A stretch of DNA of 64,000 nt from Stieleria mannarensis (GCF_014154935.1 NZ_JACEHH010000026.1:1-64000), one strand, 5' to 3'. Positions 34,977 to 44,035 are shown, counted from the first letter of the stretch. Program-made: numbers and translations. Notes: generated by a model not told the origin, from the sequence alone.

Positions 34977-35118
34977 GGATGCGTGAAGACGATCAGGAGA
35001 GGGTTTGCCGAGAACGATCCGCCGGTCGGGTGATGTTCGTTATACTCGGTCGTGTCGATTCACGCATCTGCGGCCGAACGAACACACACCGCATCCCACG
35101 CTCTCACGATGATCTGAA

Positions 35119-35757
35119 ATGCCCGATGAAACCCCTGACGAATTGGCGCTGATCGAACGGATCAAACAAAAGGATGCCACGGCGCTGGCGGAGTATATCC
35201 ATCAGCATCAATCCCAGCTTTCCGGTTTCGTGCGCTCGATCACCGGGGAGCACTTGCTGGCGGTGGTCGAAGTCGACGATTTAGTCCAAGAGATCTCCGC
35301 GGCCGCCCTGTCAGGATTGCCGACCGCACCGCTGGATGAATACTCGCCGATGGATTGGCTGCAACAACTCGCCCGCCGACGCGTCGTCGATGCCCACCGC
35401 TTTCACTTCGATGCCAAGCGACGCGACGCCAATCGACAACAATCGCTCAATGCCGGCGGCAGCAGCGGATCGTCCGACGATTCCGCGCCGGGTTTGGAAC
35501 AATTGTTGGCCGCCAGCATGACCAGCCCCAGCGCGGCGTTCAGCCGCGACGTGCGGATGATGCGGATGCACGCCGCCGTCCAGTCGCTCGGCGAAGAGCA
35601 ACGGCAAGCGATCCAGATGCGATATGCCGAAGGAATGCCGACCAAAAAGATCGCCGAGAAGCTGGGCAAGACCGACGTGTCAGTGCGAGTGCTGCTGTCC
35701 CGCAGCATGCGACAGCTCGAAAAAATCCTCGCCGACGTCCGCCCCACCCGCGGCTAA
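35119..35757 (+). CDS. ECF-type RNA polymerase sigma factor
   Basis: A 212-residue sigma-70-type protein. Region 2 (ALAEYIHQHQSQLSGFV ... VVEVDDLVQEISAAALS, MDWLQQLARRRVVDAHRFH) and region 4 (VQSLGEEQRQAIQMRYAEGMPTKKIAEKLGKTDVSVRVLLSRSMRQLEKIL) are separated by a Ser/Gly-rich linker. Divergent from the DFN kinase gene, which makes a kinase/ECF pair; no anti-sigma factor is adjacent. Confidence 0.9.
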   Translation: MPDETPDELALIERIKQKDATALAEYIHQHQSQLSGFVRSITGEHLLAVVEVDDLVQEISAAALSGLPTAPLDEYSPMDWLQQLARRRVVDAHRFHFDAKRRDANRQQSLNAGGSSGSSDDSAPGLEQLLAASMTSPSAAFSRDVRMMRMHAAVQSLGEEQRQAIQMRYAEGMPTKKIAEKLGKTDVSVRVLLSRSMRQLEKILADVRPTRG

Positions 35758-36058
35758 AACCGCAGCACCACCGTCCCAAAAGTGTAGAACCGCTGTCTCA
35801 GCTGTTCCCCCCTGACCGCCACGCGGTCACCCACCCAAACACCCCACCACCATCCAACAACCCTCGTCGCCCCCACCTCATTCTGCCAGCCTTCTCGTCA
35901 TCGTTTTGCCACCATCGTTTTGCCCCACCCCCCACGTCCCAAACACTTCCAGGCTCGGTACGCACCGCAGCGCACCTGGCAAGATGGTTTTACTTCGCCG
36001 GTCCGGTTCAGCCCCGGTCCACGAGACCAATTTGTAAATAGTTTCGCCAACTGATGTG
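35758..36058. other. Intergenic with ATCGTTTTGCC words
   Basis: Two copies of ATCGTTTTGCC occur at ~35899 and ~35913, with CATTCTGCC before them. The same words recur inverted at 47060-47115. No gene is supported. Confidence 0.5.
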
Positions 36059-36463
36059 ATGACGAATCCGTACCAGCCGCCTGAGAATGGAGCGAACGCA
36101 GCCAGTGAGTTTGCTAGCTCGACCGAACATTCATCGAGCAAACCCAATCAACGCGGCTTTCGGTACCGCGTCGTTCCCTCCACGCTTTGCCTGCTGGTCG
36201 GAGTCCCGCTTATTTGCATGTCAGTGTTTTGGGGTTATCAGATTTGGGCTACTACGATTTCTTCAGACTTGGACCTTGCCTTTCGGTTGATTCCGCCGAT
36301 CCTCTTCGTGGGAATGGCGATCAGCGGCGTATCATTGATCGTTGGCTCTCGGAATTGGATGCGCGGAAATTGGAAAATCGCAGTTGCGTCCACTATGATT
36401 GGTTGGGGATTCGTGTACGGGGCCTATCGAATCGCGGCTTTCCTCGTGCCCGACGCTGCATAG
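36059..36463 (+). CDS. Small membrane protein with NPYQPP N-terminus
   Basis: A 134-residue protein. It starts MTNPYQPP, the N-terminal motif of many planctomycete membrane proteins, followed by a Ser-rich stretch and three hydrophobic segments (~45-67, ~78-100, ~110-130). ATG 36059 is favoured over GTG 36056. The amino-acid profile is consistent with coding, but base composition is lower in GC than neighbours. Function unknown. Confidence 0.65.
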   Translation: MTNPYQPPENGANAASEFASSTEHSSSKPNQRGFRYRVVPSTLCLLVGVPLICMSVFWGYQIWATTISSDLDLAFRLIPPILFVGMAISGVSLIVGSRNWMRGNWKIAVASTMIGWGFVYGAYRIAAFLVPDAA

Positions 36464-36539
36464 CGGCGAACCCGGCGATGCACGTAAGTCGCCGGGTTGA
36501 GTCTATTGACGTAGTTACCACGGGCCGTTTCGTTGGCGA

Positions 36540-37025
36540 ATGATGCGCAACTCTTTCATCATCGGCGGACTTATTCTCGGCGCTATTAGCGTCGATCTGT
36601 TGCTCGCGATGATCCGCCCAATTCGATGGCTCCCGAATGAACTTTGCGCTGACGTTGGCAGTGCCGGGATGAACGCGTCACTGTTTTTGATCCCTGCGGT
36701 CTTTGTGTTCTGGCCAGCGAAATCGCCGTCAGGTCCAAACTGGCTTGCTCGCATCGTGCTGTCTTCACTGACGTCTTGGTATGCCACGATTCAATTTCGA
36801 ATGCAGTTCAACTTGCCAGCACTGCGTGAAATTGCTTACCAAAGTGGCGACTACATGTACGATGGGGTCGGAATGAACGCCGCGTTATTTGTCATGGGCT
36901 GGATACCACCATTGTTTCTCACGATAGTTTTGGTTGCCCTCTACTCGACATTCGCTCGTCGCGCAAAGACCACTCATGACGGTCATGAATCGTCCCGCAT
37001 CGCAGGCGAAGCACCCGAACCATAG
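36540..37025 (+). CDS. Small multi-pass membrane protein, function unknown
   Basis: A 161-residue protein with four hydrophobic segments and a polar, charged C-terminus (ARRAKTTHDGHESSRIAGEAPEP). No family recognised. It follows another small membrane gene by 76 bases. AT-richer than the flanking genes, which suggests a transferred or fast-evolving segment. Confidence 0.6.
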   Translation: MMRNSFIIGGLILGAISVDLLLAMIRPIRWLPNELCADVGSAGMNASLFLIPAVFVFWPAKSPSGPNWLARIVLSSLTSWYATIQFRMQFNLPALREIAYQSGDYMYDGVGMNAALFVMGWIPPLFLTIVLVALYSTFARRAKTTHDGHESSRIAGEAPEP

Positions 37026-37159
37026 CATGTACTGAAGGACCGCTTGCATGGATTTTGAAATAGAAGATCTTTCCTCCGTCCCCCGTGATGTCCGTCGTTC
37101 GCCGACTGAAGCCACGGAGACCTCAATGACGCTCACGCCACGATGAATCCCGAAATGCC

Positions 37160-37402
37160 ATGATGATGTCCGGCGGCGGTGGTGCCGTAGCGATCGCCCT
37201 GCTCATGTTTACGGTCGTGCCCGCTTTGCTTTTTCTTGCATGTTGGTATGCCGGTGATGTCTTCGCGTTCATTGTGGATACAATCCGACGTCGCGATTTT
37301 CTTGCTGAGTCCGAACGGCAGCGTCGGCTCGACGGTCGTCTGTTTGACGACCGTCGCAACTCGCGAATACCGTTTGATGCGGATTCCAAAGACTCTCGCT
37401 GA
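37160..37402 (+). CDS. Possible small single-pass membrane protein
   Basis: An 80-residue frame starting at ATG 37160, with a Gly-rich start, a hydrophobic helix at ~8-35 (AVAIALLMFTVVPALLFLACW) and an Arg-rich cytoplasmic tail. Coding evidence is moderate only: short, isolated, no recognised family. Confidence 0.4.
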   Translation: MMMSGGGGAVAIALLMFTVVPALLFLACWYAGDVFAFIVDTIRRRDFLAESERQRRLDGRLFDDRRNSRIPFDADSKDSR

Positions 37403-37411
37403 CCATTTGAT

Positions 37412-37479
37412 CCGATGGCAGAGCGTCCCCACAGATGAAAGGCAGCCAGGGATCCGTGAGAGCGCGCTGCCATTCGCGG
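37412..37479. repeat. Palindromic repeat R6, copy 1
   Basis: CCGATGGCAGAGCG pairs with CGCGCTGCCATTCGCGG, with a shared internal GATCC region. A second, more perfect copy is at 38129-38208. A T run (TTCTTTTTTA) follows. Confidence 0.75.
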
Positions 37480-37564
37480 TTCTTTTTTACTGTCTTCTCG
37501 TGCTTTTGTGGCGACTGATCTGACACGTTTCATTGACGCGTTGACTTGCTCGCTGGAAGGATCT

Positions 37565-37629
37565 CACGCTAAGTCGCCAAGCCGCAAAGATTCAAGGCTA
37601 CCCCTTTGCGACTCGGCGTCTTTGCGTGG
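37565..37629. repeat. Palindromic repeat CACGCTAAGTCGCCAAGCCGC
   Basis: CACGCTAAGTCGCCAAGCC and GCAAAG on the left pair with CTTTGCGACTCGGCGTCTTTG then CGTGG on the right. No second copy was found in the window; it resembles a class of dispersed palindromes in other genomes. Confidence 0.65.
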
Positions 37630-37858
37630 TCTTTATCTTTTCCGGGACACGGTCGACTCGGCGAACGAAGACAAACCGACGTCTGATGCTTGAGCTGAAT
37701 TGAATTCCTTTAATTGGCTTTCACCCTCAAGGGAGCTGCAGAAGATGTGGCAGGCGAATCGAGAGTGGTGTCATTCGCGATTCGATACCCGTGATCAGAC
37801 GCATCACGCAGGAATCATTTTCAGCGTTGGGTTGCACCATTCGCACATCATTTTGAAT

Positions 37859-37930
37859 CGCAGAGTCGCAGAGGACGCAGAGATGGGGAATTGAGTGCAT
37901 CGACCTCTGCGCTCTCTGCGCCTCTGCGTT
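37859..37930. repeat. Palindromic repeat of CGCAGAG words
   Basis: CGCAGAGTCGCAGAGGACGC on the left and its approximate inverse GCGCTCTCTGCGCCTCTGCG on the right pair over most of their length. A repeat class met in many bacterial genomes. Confidence 0.65.
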
Positions 37931-38128
37931 TGAGTCTCTCCACCCTGCCTTCGTCCTTGACGCGCCGATCGGTTGCCGCCCATCAACGTGCGAAGCGAGG
38001 CTGCTGGAAATTCCATGTGGGAGCCATCACCCGGGGTGCGCTTCTCAACCCCGGGCTGTGGTGTGGCACCGCTCCGCGGTGTAGCATCGGTTCGTCTTGG
38101 GCGGACGCCGAATCCAGAGTCAATTCGG

Positions 38129-38208
38129 CCCACGGATGGCAAAGCGTCCCCACGGATGAAAAGCAGCCGGGGATCCGTGGGGACGCGCTGCCATCCGTGG
38201 GGCTTTTT
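38129..38208. repeat. Palindromic repeat R6, copy 2
   Basis: CCCACGGATGGC (38129-38140) pairs with GCCATCCGTGGGG (38190-38202), and an inner AGCGTCCCCACGGAT pairs with ATCCGTGGGGACGC. A TTTTT follows. The relation to copy 1 at 37412-37479 is clear. Confidence 0.8.
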
Positions 38209-38428
38209 CGTTGTCACGTTCCTCGGGGGCATGGTGCGAATCAGGCAGATGCCACGCACCTTGAATTTGTCTGGGATGGTTGAAACTGGCACCCACGGCC
38301 AGCATCCGCTCTAATCCAGTCTTGTCACCGGTCAGCATGAGGGGCGAGAACGTTCTGTCGCACGATCGCTTTGCATGCGCGGATTGATCGCAATTCATTT
38401 TCGCAGAAAGGAGTGGGAGTTGAATTGG

Positions 38429-38821
38429 ATGCGTAAATCGTCTCGGCGACAGTTTTCATTGCGGAGCGTGCTTGTCGTGATCGTGCTCGCTGCGGTCTGG
38501 TTTGCGTACTTGCAAAGACAGGATGCGGCACGTCGTCAACTGATTGAAGACATCGAAGGTGTCGGCGGCACGGTTGAATTTGGCGAATCGACCACGCTAT
38601 CGCTGTTTCAGAGTCAGTGCGTAACTGACGTTGCGATTCCCAGTGCTCGTCTCGGTGATGTGGGACCGATGCGTCTCAAGTTGTTTCCGAACCTGTCGAC
38701 GCTTGAGCTCAATGACGTCGAAATGTCCGGTGACAATGGCTGCACATTCCATGGTGCATCCTTGAAGTTCACGATGGTCTCAGACGATTGGCTGGAACAC
38801 CTCGACTCGCAATGCCCGTAG
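38429..38821 (+). CDS. Small protein with FSLRSVLVVIVLAA N-terminal helix, function unknown
   Basis: A 130-residue protein. ATG 38429 gives MRKSSRRQFSLRSVLVVIVL, a positively charged, membrane-inserting N-terminus recurrent in planctomycetes (often RFSLRTLL-type). The rest is soluble, with leucine-rich-repeat-like spacing (LKLFPNLSTLELNDVEM), so an LRR fragment is possible. It ends in a TAG within GTAGC, next to a palindromic repeat. Real but uncharacterised. Confidence 0.6.
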   Translation: MRKSSRRQFSLRSVLVVIVLAAVWFAYLQRQDAARRQLIEDIEGVGGTVEFGESTTLSLFQSQCVTDVAIPSARLGDVGPMRLKLFPNLSTLELNDVEMSGDNGCTFHGASLKFTMVSDDWLEHLDSQCP

Positions 38822-38833
38822 CTTGATCTTCGG

Positions 38834-38914
38834 GTAGCGGAACTCGCCAAGAGTTTCGCCGCTGGCGCGGCGACGCCGCGCCGGGAGGCCGAAAGCCTTG
38901 GCGGCTTCCGCTAC
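38834..38914. repeat. Palindromic dispersed repeat, family R1, copy C
   Basis: Terminal arms GTAGCGGAA/TTCCGCTAC are perfect. The inner hairpins AACTC/GAGTT, GGCGCGGC/GCCGCGCC (38864-38882) and AAGCC/GGCTT are also perfect. Sits between convergent small-protein and trhO genes. Confidence 0.88.
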
Positions 38915-38954
38915 GACACGAACCCAAATCCTGACTCCGTTTCCTGGCCCCAGG

Positions 38955-39896
38955 CTACGGATGGGAATGCCCTTTGGGCACCCGGCCTTGCTTTTCCCAC
39001 ATCGCTTGCCGTTCGGCGAAGCGGCGTTTGCGTTCTTCGGAAATCTCGTTGACGCAATTCGGGCAGTGCACGCCGGCTTTGAAATCCGGGTGTTGCTGGT
39101 CTTCTTTCGACACCGGCCAGCCGCAGGCGAAACACATCACGTGCTCCCCTTCGGCCAGTCCGTGTCCGACCGAAACGCGTTGGTCGAACACGAAGCAGTC
39201 GCCGTTCCATTTGGATTCTGACTGCGGAACGGTTTCCAGGTACTTGAGAATTCCGCCGCGGAGGTGATAGACCTCCTGGAACCCCTTTTGCTTCAATAGC
39301 GCCGTCGATTTTTCACATCGGATGCCTCCGGTGCAAAACATCGCGACCTTCTTCTGCTTGGCAGGATCGAGGTGCTTGTCGACAAACTCGGGGAATTCGC
39401 GAAACGATTCGGTGTGTGGGTTCTGGGCACCTTCGAAACTGCCGATCGAGATCTCGTATTCGTTCCGGGTGTCGATCAAGACGACGTCGGGATCGGAGAT
39501 CAGGTCGTTCCAGTCACTCGGGTCGACATAGGTGCCGACCGACTGATTGGGATCGATGCCCTGGACGCCCATCGTCACGATCTCGCGTTTCAGCCGGACC
39601 CGGCTGCGGCGAAAGGGTTGTTCGGCACAAGCGGATTCTTTGACCTCCAGCTCGGCAAACTCGGGAATCGATCGCAAGTGCTCGAGCACCGCATCGATCC
39701 CGGCGCGCGATCCCGCGATCGTTCCGTTGATACCTTCGCTGGCCAACAGCAACGATCCCTTCACGTCGTTTTCGGCCAGCACCGATTCGATCGACGGCCG
39801 CAACTGTTGGTGGTGCGGCAAGGCGACGAATCGGTACAGCGCCGCAACGACGATGGGGAGATCGTCACTCGGGCGTGGGTGATGTTCGTTTGACAT
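38955..39896 (-). CDS. trhO: tRNA uridine(34) hydroxylase, rhodanese-like (TrhO)
   Basis: A 313-residue YceA/TrhO protein that hydroxylates uridine 34 of tRNAs (mo5U/cmo5U pathway). Signatures: [11 protein letters not shown], the rhodanese domain [19 protein letters not shown], and the catalytic Cys in [12 protein letters not shown]. The C-terminal CFACGWPVS ... HCPNC cysteines probably bind zinc. Full length. Faces the upstream small protein across a palindromic repeat. Confidence 0.93.
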   Translation of the reverse strand: MSNEHHPRPSDDLPIVVAALYRFVALPHHQQLRPSIESVLAENDVKGSLLLASEGINGTIAGSRAGIDAVLEHLRSIPEFAELEVKESACAEQPFRRSRVRLKREIVTMGVQGIDPNQSVGTYVDPSDWNDLISDPDVVLIDTRNEYEISIGSFEGAQNPHTESFREFPEFVDKHLDPAKQKKVAMFCTGGIRCEKSTALLKQKGFQEVYHLRGGILKYLETVPQSESKWNGDCFVFDQRVSVGHGLAEGEHVMCFACGWPVSKEDQQHPDFKAGVHCPNCVNEISEERKRRFAERQAMWEKQGRVPKGHSHP

Positions 39897-40023
39897 CGTG
39901 GTGAGCGGTGAATCAAGGCGAACGGTAGTGGACGACGCGAGGAGTCCTGGCAGCTGGCAATCCGAATGGACTCGTCGCCTCGTCCACTACCCGAGAACCA
40001 TGGTGACATGGAATGCCAGGAAG

Positions 40024-40050
40024 CGTTGGTGTCTAGGCTTTCGCCGATCT
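40024..40050. repeat. Repeat family R2, half element
   Basis: CGTTGGTGTCTAGGC followed by TTTCGCCGATCT, matching one arm of the complete inverted element at 56935-57008. No inverse partner is present here. Confidence 0.65.
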
Positions 40051-40099
40051 CCCCGCTTTCGATCACAAACTGAGCCGTTGGCTCACTGGTAAAGGGGGC

Positions 40100-40615
40100 T
40101 TACAGCAGCATCCGCAGGGCTGCCAGCGCGGTCGCGTAGTCGGGTTCCTCGGTGACTTCGGCGACGATTTCTTTGTGGGCGATTTCGCCGTCGGCGTTCA
40201 AGACGAACACGGCACGGGTGAGCAATTTCAGCTCTTCGATCGTCAATCCATAATCGTTGCCGAAGGCGTGCGTTTGGTAGTCGCTGGCCGTCCGCATCTT
40301 GATGTCCTCGGCCCCGCAGAATCGGGCTTGGGCAAACGGCAGGTCGCGGCTGACGGTGACGGCGTTGATCTTGTCGCCCAGGGCGGCCAGTTCCTCGTTA
40401 AACTTTTTGGTCTGGATCGCACAGGTCGGCGTGTCCAAACTGGGGACGACACTGATGATGCTGGGTTTGCCTTTCAGATCCGCCAACGTCAGCGTTTGGA
40501 TCCCGCCGTCGGCGTAGTGGAGTTGGAAATCGGGAGCCGGTGCTCCCACCTTCAACGCCTCGCCGGCCAGTGTCATCGGGTTGCCCTTGAAAGTAATGAC
40601 GCCAGTTTGAGCCAT
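40100..40615 (-). CDS. tpx: Thiol peroxidase Tpx
   Basis: A 171-residue atypical 2-Cys peroxiredoxin. The peroxidatic Cys lies in DTPTCAIQTKKFN and the resolving Cys in QARFCGAED; N-terminal TFKGNPMTLAG is typical. Reduces hydroperoxides with thioredoxin. ATG 40615 chosen for the canonical MAQTG start. Divergent from the multihaem cytochrome gene. Confidence 0.94.
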   Translation of the reverse strand: MAQTGVITFKGNPMTLAGEALKVGAPAPDFQLHYADGGIQTLTLADLKGKPSIISVVPSLDTPTCAIQTKKFNEELAALGDKINAVTVSRDLPFAQARFCGAEDIKMRTASDYQTHAFGNDYGLTIEELKLLTRAVFVLNADGEIAHKEIVAEVTEEPDYATALAALRMLL

Positions 40616-40750
40616 GAGAAAAACCTTGGTTGGTGATCGGTGGGACACGAATTTACGTAACAATGCTAAGCTGTCGAATTATGTTGCCCCGACACGCTGC
40701 CGGGAATGGGGCTGCCCCCGGAAGCCCGGACCACGGATTGAAAAATTCCT

Positions 40751-42841
40751 ATGATTTTGCCGCAATCGTTTTCACAATGGTCTCGTTCCCTCGCCTGCGC
40801 TGCCCTGTTGGGGCTGATCGCGGCATCGCAACCCCTGATCGCCGCCGACGGGTCGAATTATGCACACAGTGACGGCGACGCCCGGTTTTTGCATCACATC
40901 CATTTGTATGATGTGAACAACCGACGCATCGAACCGGATTCGACGACGCCTTATTCCAGCCTGAATACCTGCGGGCGATGCCACGATTACGAAACCATCT
41001 CCCACGGCTGGCATTTTAACGCCTTTCTGCCCGAATCGGACGACGGCCGCCAAGGCGAACCTTGGATTTGGACCGATTCCCGCACCGGAACCCAGCTGCC
41101 GCTGTCCTATCGCGATTGGGACCAAACCTTCGACCCGCGGAAAATCGGGATCGACCAGTGGGCCATGGTCCGCCAGTTCGGCGGACGCATCCCCGGCGGC
41201 GGACTCGGCCACGCCCCCGAAGAAGACGAGTCGGGCGGCGGGGAGGACGACGATGCCGATGCGGCGGACGAAACCGCGTCGCCGTCGCGATGGCCCCTGT
41301 CGGGCTCGCTGGAAATCGATTGTCTGGCATGTCACGGAGTCTCGGGGGCGTACGATTTCAACGCCCGGCGGGACCAGATCGCCGAAGAAAATTTTGCCTG
41401 GGCCGCCACCGCCGCGATGAAGATCGGAACCATTGACGGCCAAGTCTCGCGGATCAAAGAGGGGGCGGATCCCGACGACGAGGCGACGAAAGAAAAGCTG
41501 CCCCAAGTCAGCTATGACGCGTCACGTTTTGCCGCCGACGGAACGGTGTTCGTCGACTTGATCCGCCAGCCCCAAAACAATGCCTGTTACCAATGCCATA
41601 GCAATCGGACCGTCGACGCGGACGGGATTCAGCCTCGTTGGACGCACGATCAAGACGTCCACTTGCGGGCCGGAATGGCCTGTGTCGATTGCCACCGCAA
41701 CGGGATCGACCACCACATCGTCCGTGCCTACCCCGGCGAACAACACCCCAGCGGCAAAGACATGGTCACGTTGTCCTGTGCCGGCTGTCACATGGGCGCC
41801 GACTTCGTCGATGAACTCGGTCGGACGGGCGAGGACCATCCGCAGCATGACGAATACGCCACCGATCAATTGGCCGGGCGATTGGGTTCGCCGCATCCCG
41901 CCCATGCCGGGCTGCCCGCGTTGCATTTCGAAAAACTCTCCTGCACGGCCTGCCACGGCGGACCGCTGCCCCGTGACCAGGCACTCGGGATCATGACCTC
42001 CCTGGCCCACTCGTTGGGCGAAAAAGGCCATCGCGACGGAACCGAATTGCCTCGGATCGCGGGTCCCGTCTATGCCAAGGGCGATGACGGACGGGTGTAC
42101 CCGCACCGCGCCGTGTGGCCGGCGTTTTGGGCCAGCCTGGTCGACGGCAAACTGACGCCGCTGGATCCCAGCAAGGTGTACGACATCACGCGCCGGGCGC
42201 TTCGTGTCCGCAGCGACTTTAGCAGCGAATTGCTGTCGCCAAAGCTAGGCAGTTCGGAGATGAAGGAGGCACTCGGGGAGGATCGCTACCGCACCAAACC
42301 CGAAGAGTGGACCGAAGAGGAAGCGGCGAAAGTCGAAGCGGCGACCAAGGAGGCGGGCGAAAAACTGTTCGCTGAAAAAATCTCCGCCGCGATCGCCGCC
42401 CTGGAAGAAGAGCTCGATCTTCCGCAGGCCGTTTATGTCTCCAGCGGGTTTGTTTATGCCAGCGGAGACGAACCGGAAACGGTCAAGAAGATCGACGTCG
42501 ATGACAACGATGCGATCGACATGATCCGATGGCCGATGGCGCACAACGTCCGTCCGGCGGGCTGGTCCTTGGGAGTCACCGGGTGCCTGGAGTGTCACAG
42601 TGACACGGGCAAGATCTTTGCCAGCACGGTTGCAGCGACCGGTCCGGGCCCGGATCGGGGCGAGCCGGTGGCGATGTTCACGCTGCAGGGCATCGATGCC
42701 GACCAGCGACTGACGTGGAACGAATTGTTTACCGGCCGGGCCTCGTTCAAAATTATCGTGGCCACGTCGATCGGCGTACTGACCATCACCTTGCTGCTGG
42801 CCGCCGGTATGCTGGTCGGCCGCGTCGGACGGTCCGCGTGA
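40751..42841 (+). CDS. Exported multihaem cytochrome c with C-terminal membrane anchor
   Basis: A 696-residue protein. Signal peptide residues ~10-31 (ALLGLIAASQPLIAA). Seven CxxCH haem-c motifs are visible: CGRCH (~74), CLACH, CYQCH, CVDCH, CAGCH, CTACH and CLECH. An acidic Asp/Glu-rich insertion lies near residue 160, and a C-terminal hydrophobic helix (IIVATSIGVLTITLLLAAGML) anchors it. Candidate role: periplasmic or membrane-attached electron transfer. The ~700-residue size and the seven haems fit no family I can name with certainty. Confidence 0.85.
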   Translation: MILPQSFSQWSRSLACAALLGLIAASQPLIAADGSNYAHSDGDARFLHHIHLYDVNNRRIEPDSTTPYSSLNTCGRCHDYETISHGWHFNAFLPESDDGRQGEPWIWTDSRTGTQLPLSYRDWDQTFDPRKIGIDQWAMVRQFGGRIPGGGLGHAPEEDESGGGEDDDADAADETASPSRWPLSGSLEIDCLACHGVSGAYDFNARRDQIAEENFAWAATAAMKIGTIDGQVSRIKEGADPDDEATKEKLPQVSYDASRFAADGTVFVDLIRQPQNNACYQCHSNRTVDADGIQPRWTHDQDVHLRAGMACVDCHRNGIDHHIVRAYPGEQHPSGKDMVTLSCAGCHMGADFVDELGRTGEDHPQHDEYATDQLAGRLGSPHPAHAGLPALHFEKLSCTACHGGPLPRDQALGIMTSLAHSLGEKGHRDGTELPRIAGPVYAKGDDGRVYPHRAVWPAFWASLVDGKLTPLDPSKVYDITRRALRVRSDFSSELLSPKLGSSEMKEALGEDRYRTKPEEWTEEEAAKVEAATKEAGEKLFAEKISAAIAALEEELDLPQAVYVSSGFVYASGDEPETVKKIDVDDNDAIDMIRWPMAHNVRPAGWSLGVTGCLECHSDTGKIFASTVAATGPGPDRGEPVAMFTLQGIDADQRLTWNELFTGRASFKIIVATSIGVLTITLLLAAGMLVGRVGRSA

Positions 42842-42919
42842 TCACGTCCCCGTGCTTCGGAAATCGTACGAATTGCGATCGATTGTCGATTCGCGGGCGC
42901 GACGAAGCAGCGACCGGAA

Positions 42920-42944
42920 ATCGCCAAAAGGCTAGACACCAGCG
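42920..42944. repeat. Repeat family R2, half element (inverse)
   Basis: ATCGCCAAAAGGCTAGACACC then AGCG is the inverse of the R2 arm CGCTGGTGTCTAG. Single arm only. Confidence 0.6.
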
Positions 42945-43091
42945 CTGCTGCCTGTGCCGTTTGAGGTGCGGATTTCTCGTGTTGGGAGTTTTTAGAGATT
43001 ATTCTCTGTTCTCGTGACAGCATCCCGCATTGCCGCGCCTTCAGAAGCGTCTTGAAAGAATCCGGCCACGTTCCAGCAATCGGTAGACCCC

Positions 43092-44009
43092 ATGGAAAAG
43101 TTCTTTCTCAGAGTGATTCTCTGCGTTTCGTTCATCGTCGCAGTCACCGATTGCGCCGCTCCACGCGGTTTTGCCGAAGAGGTCGATCCGCAGCAGCAGA
43201 TTTGGGACGAAACGCGATCGCTGTTGCAGCGACGCGAGTATTCGTTGGCAATCAATCTGCTCGAGAACGGACTGGAGGACTCCGATTTTTTCGGGTTCAC
43301 AAGTCGATTGCAGCAAGACCTGGACGCCGTCAAGCGGCTTCAAAGGCTGTTCGAGACCGTCGAGTATGCGGCCGGAAAGTTGACGCGATCGACGCCGTTG
43401 AAGGTGTTGTCCAAGGAACTTCGATTCGATCGGCGTACGACCGAGGCATCGGGGACATCATTGATCTTCACCAATGCGAGCGGTGGCGAGGTCACGTACC
43501 CGCTTGTTCGACTCGATTCGGCGACTTGGCTTCAACTTGCTGAGCCGGAATTGCGCACCTGGCCGGACGAAGAGTTCGTCACCGGAGTCTTCTTGGCCTT
43601 TGACCGCTATTCGGATTCCCGGCTCGCACGTGCCCAATTGAATGCCGCGGCGGAGGCTGGGAAAGACGTGGCGGTGTGGATCCAGCGGTTGGAAGATGCT
43701 GAGCGGGAGCGCAAGCAGAAAGGGCGTCCCGGAGGCACCGAGCCTTCCGCCGATGAGTTGCTGTTTGGGAAATGGTCGGTGGCTGTGAAGGACGGCCCGC
43801 GTCTCGTTTGGGAGTTCCGACGCGGCGGTGATGGAATCGTGATGTTCAAGGGACGTCGTCAGCGAGCGACGTGGGAACGGGAGTCCAGTGGCGTGTTTCG
43901 ATTCTCCAATGCCCAGGGGGTTACCGCGGTGATCCATGTGGCCGGAGATCGCATCTTTGGCCGATTCACCAATGGCAGGCCGTTCCGCGGCGTACGACAG
44001 GCCGAGTGA
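43092..44009 (+). CDS. Secreted protein of a kinase/sigma operon, function unknown
   Basis: A 305-residue protein. The N-terminal hydrophobic helix (VILCVSFIVAVTDCAA) is a signal peptide, possibly lipidated on Cys21. The body starts with a helical repeat-like segment, then a central region and a beta-rich C-terminal domain (ELLFGKWSVAVKDGPRLVWEFRRGGDGIVMFKG) with lipocalin-like spacing. The kinase gene follows immediately, so it may be a sensor or substrate in that system. Confidence 0.7.
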   Translation: MEKFFLRVILCVSFIVAVTDCAAPRGFAEEVDPQQQIWDETRSLLQRREYSLAINLLENGLEDSDFFGFTSRLQQDLDAVKRLQRLFETVEYAAGKLTRSTPLKVLSKELRFDRRTTEASGTSLIFTNASGGEVTYPLVRLDSATWLQLAEPELRTWPDEEFVTGVFLAFDRYSDSRLARAQLNAAAEAGKDVAVWIQRLEDAERERKQKGRPGGTEPSADELLFGKWSVAVKDGPRLVWEFRRGGDGIVMFKGRRQRATWERESSGVFRFSNAQGVTAVIHVAGDRIFGRFTNGRPFRGVRQAE

Positions 44010-44035
44010 CAGTGAACGACCCCGAAAAGAGTTCG

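Noticed and set aside
43871-44035. Longer N-terminus of the kinase at 44036
   Set aside because: The extra 55 codons overlap the upstream gene out of frame and look like shadow sequence.
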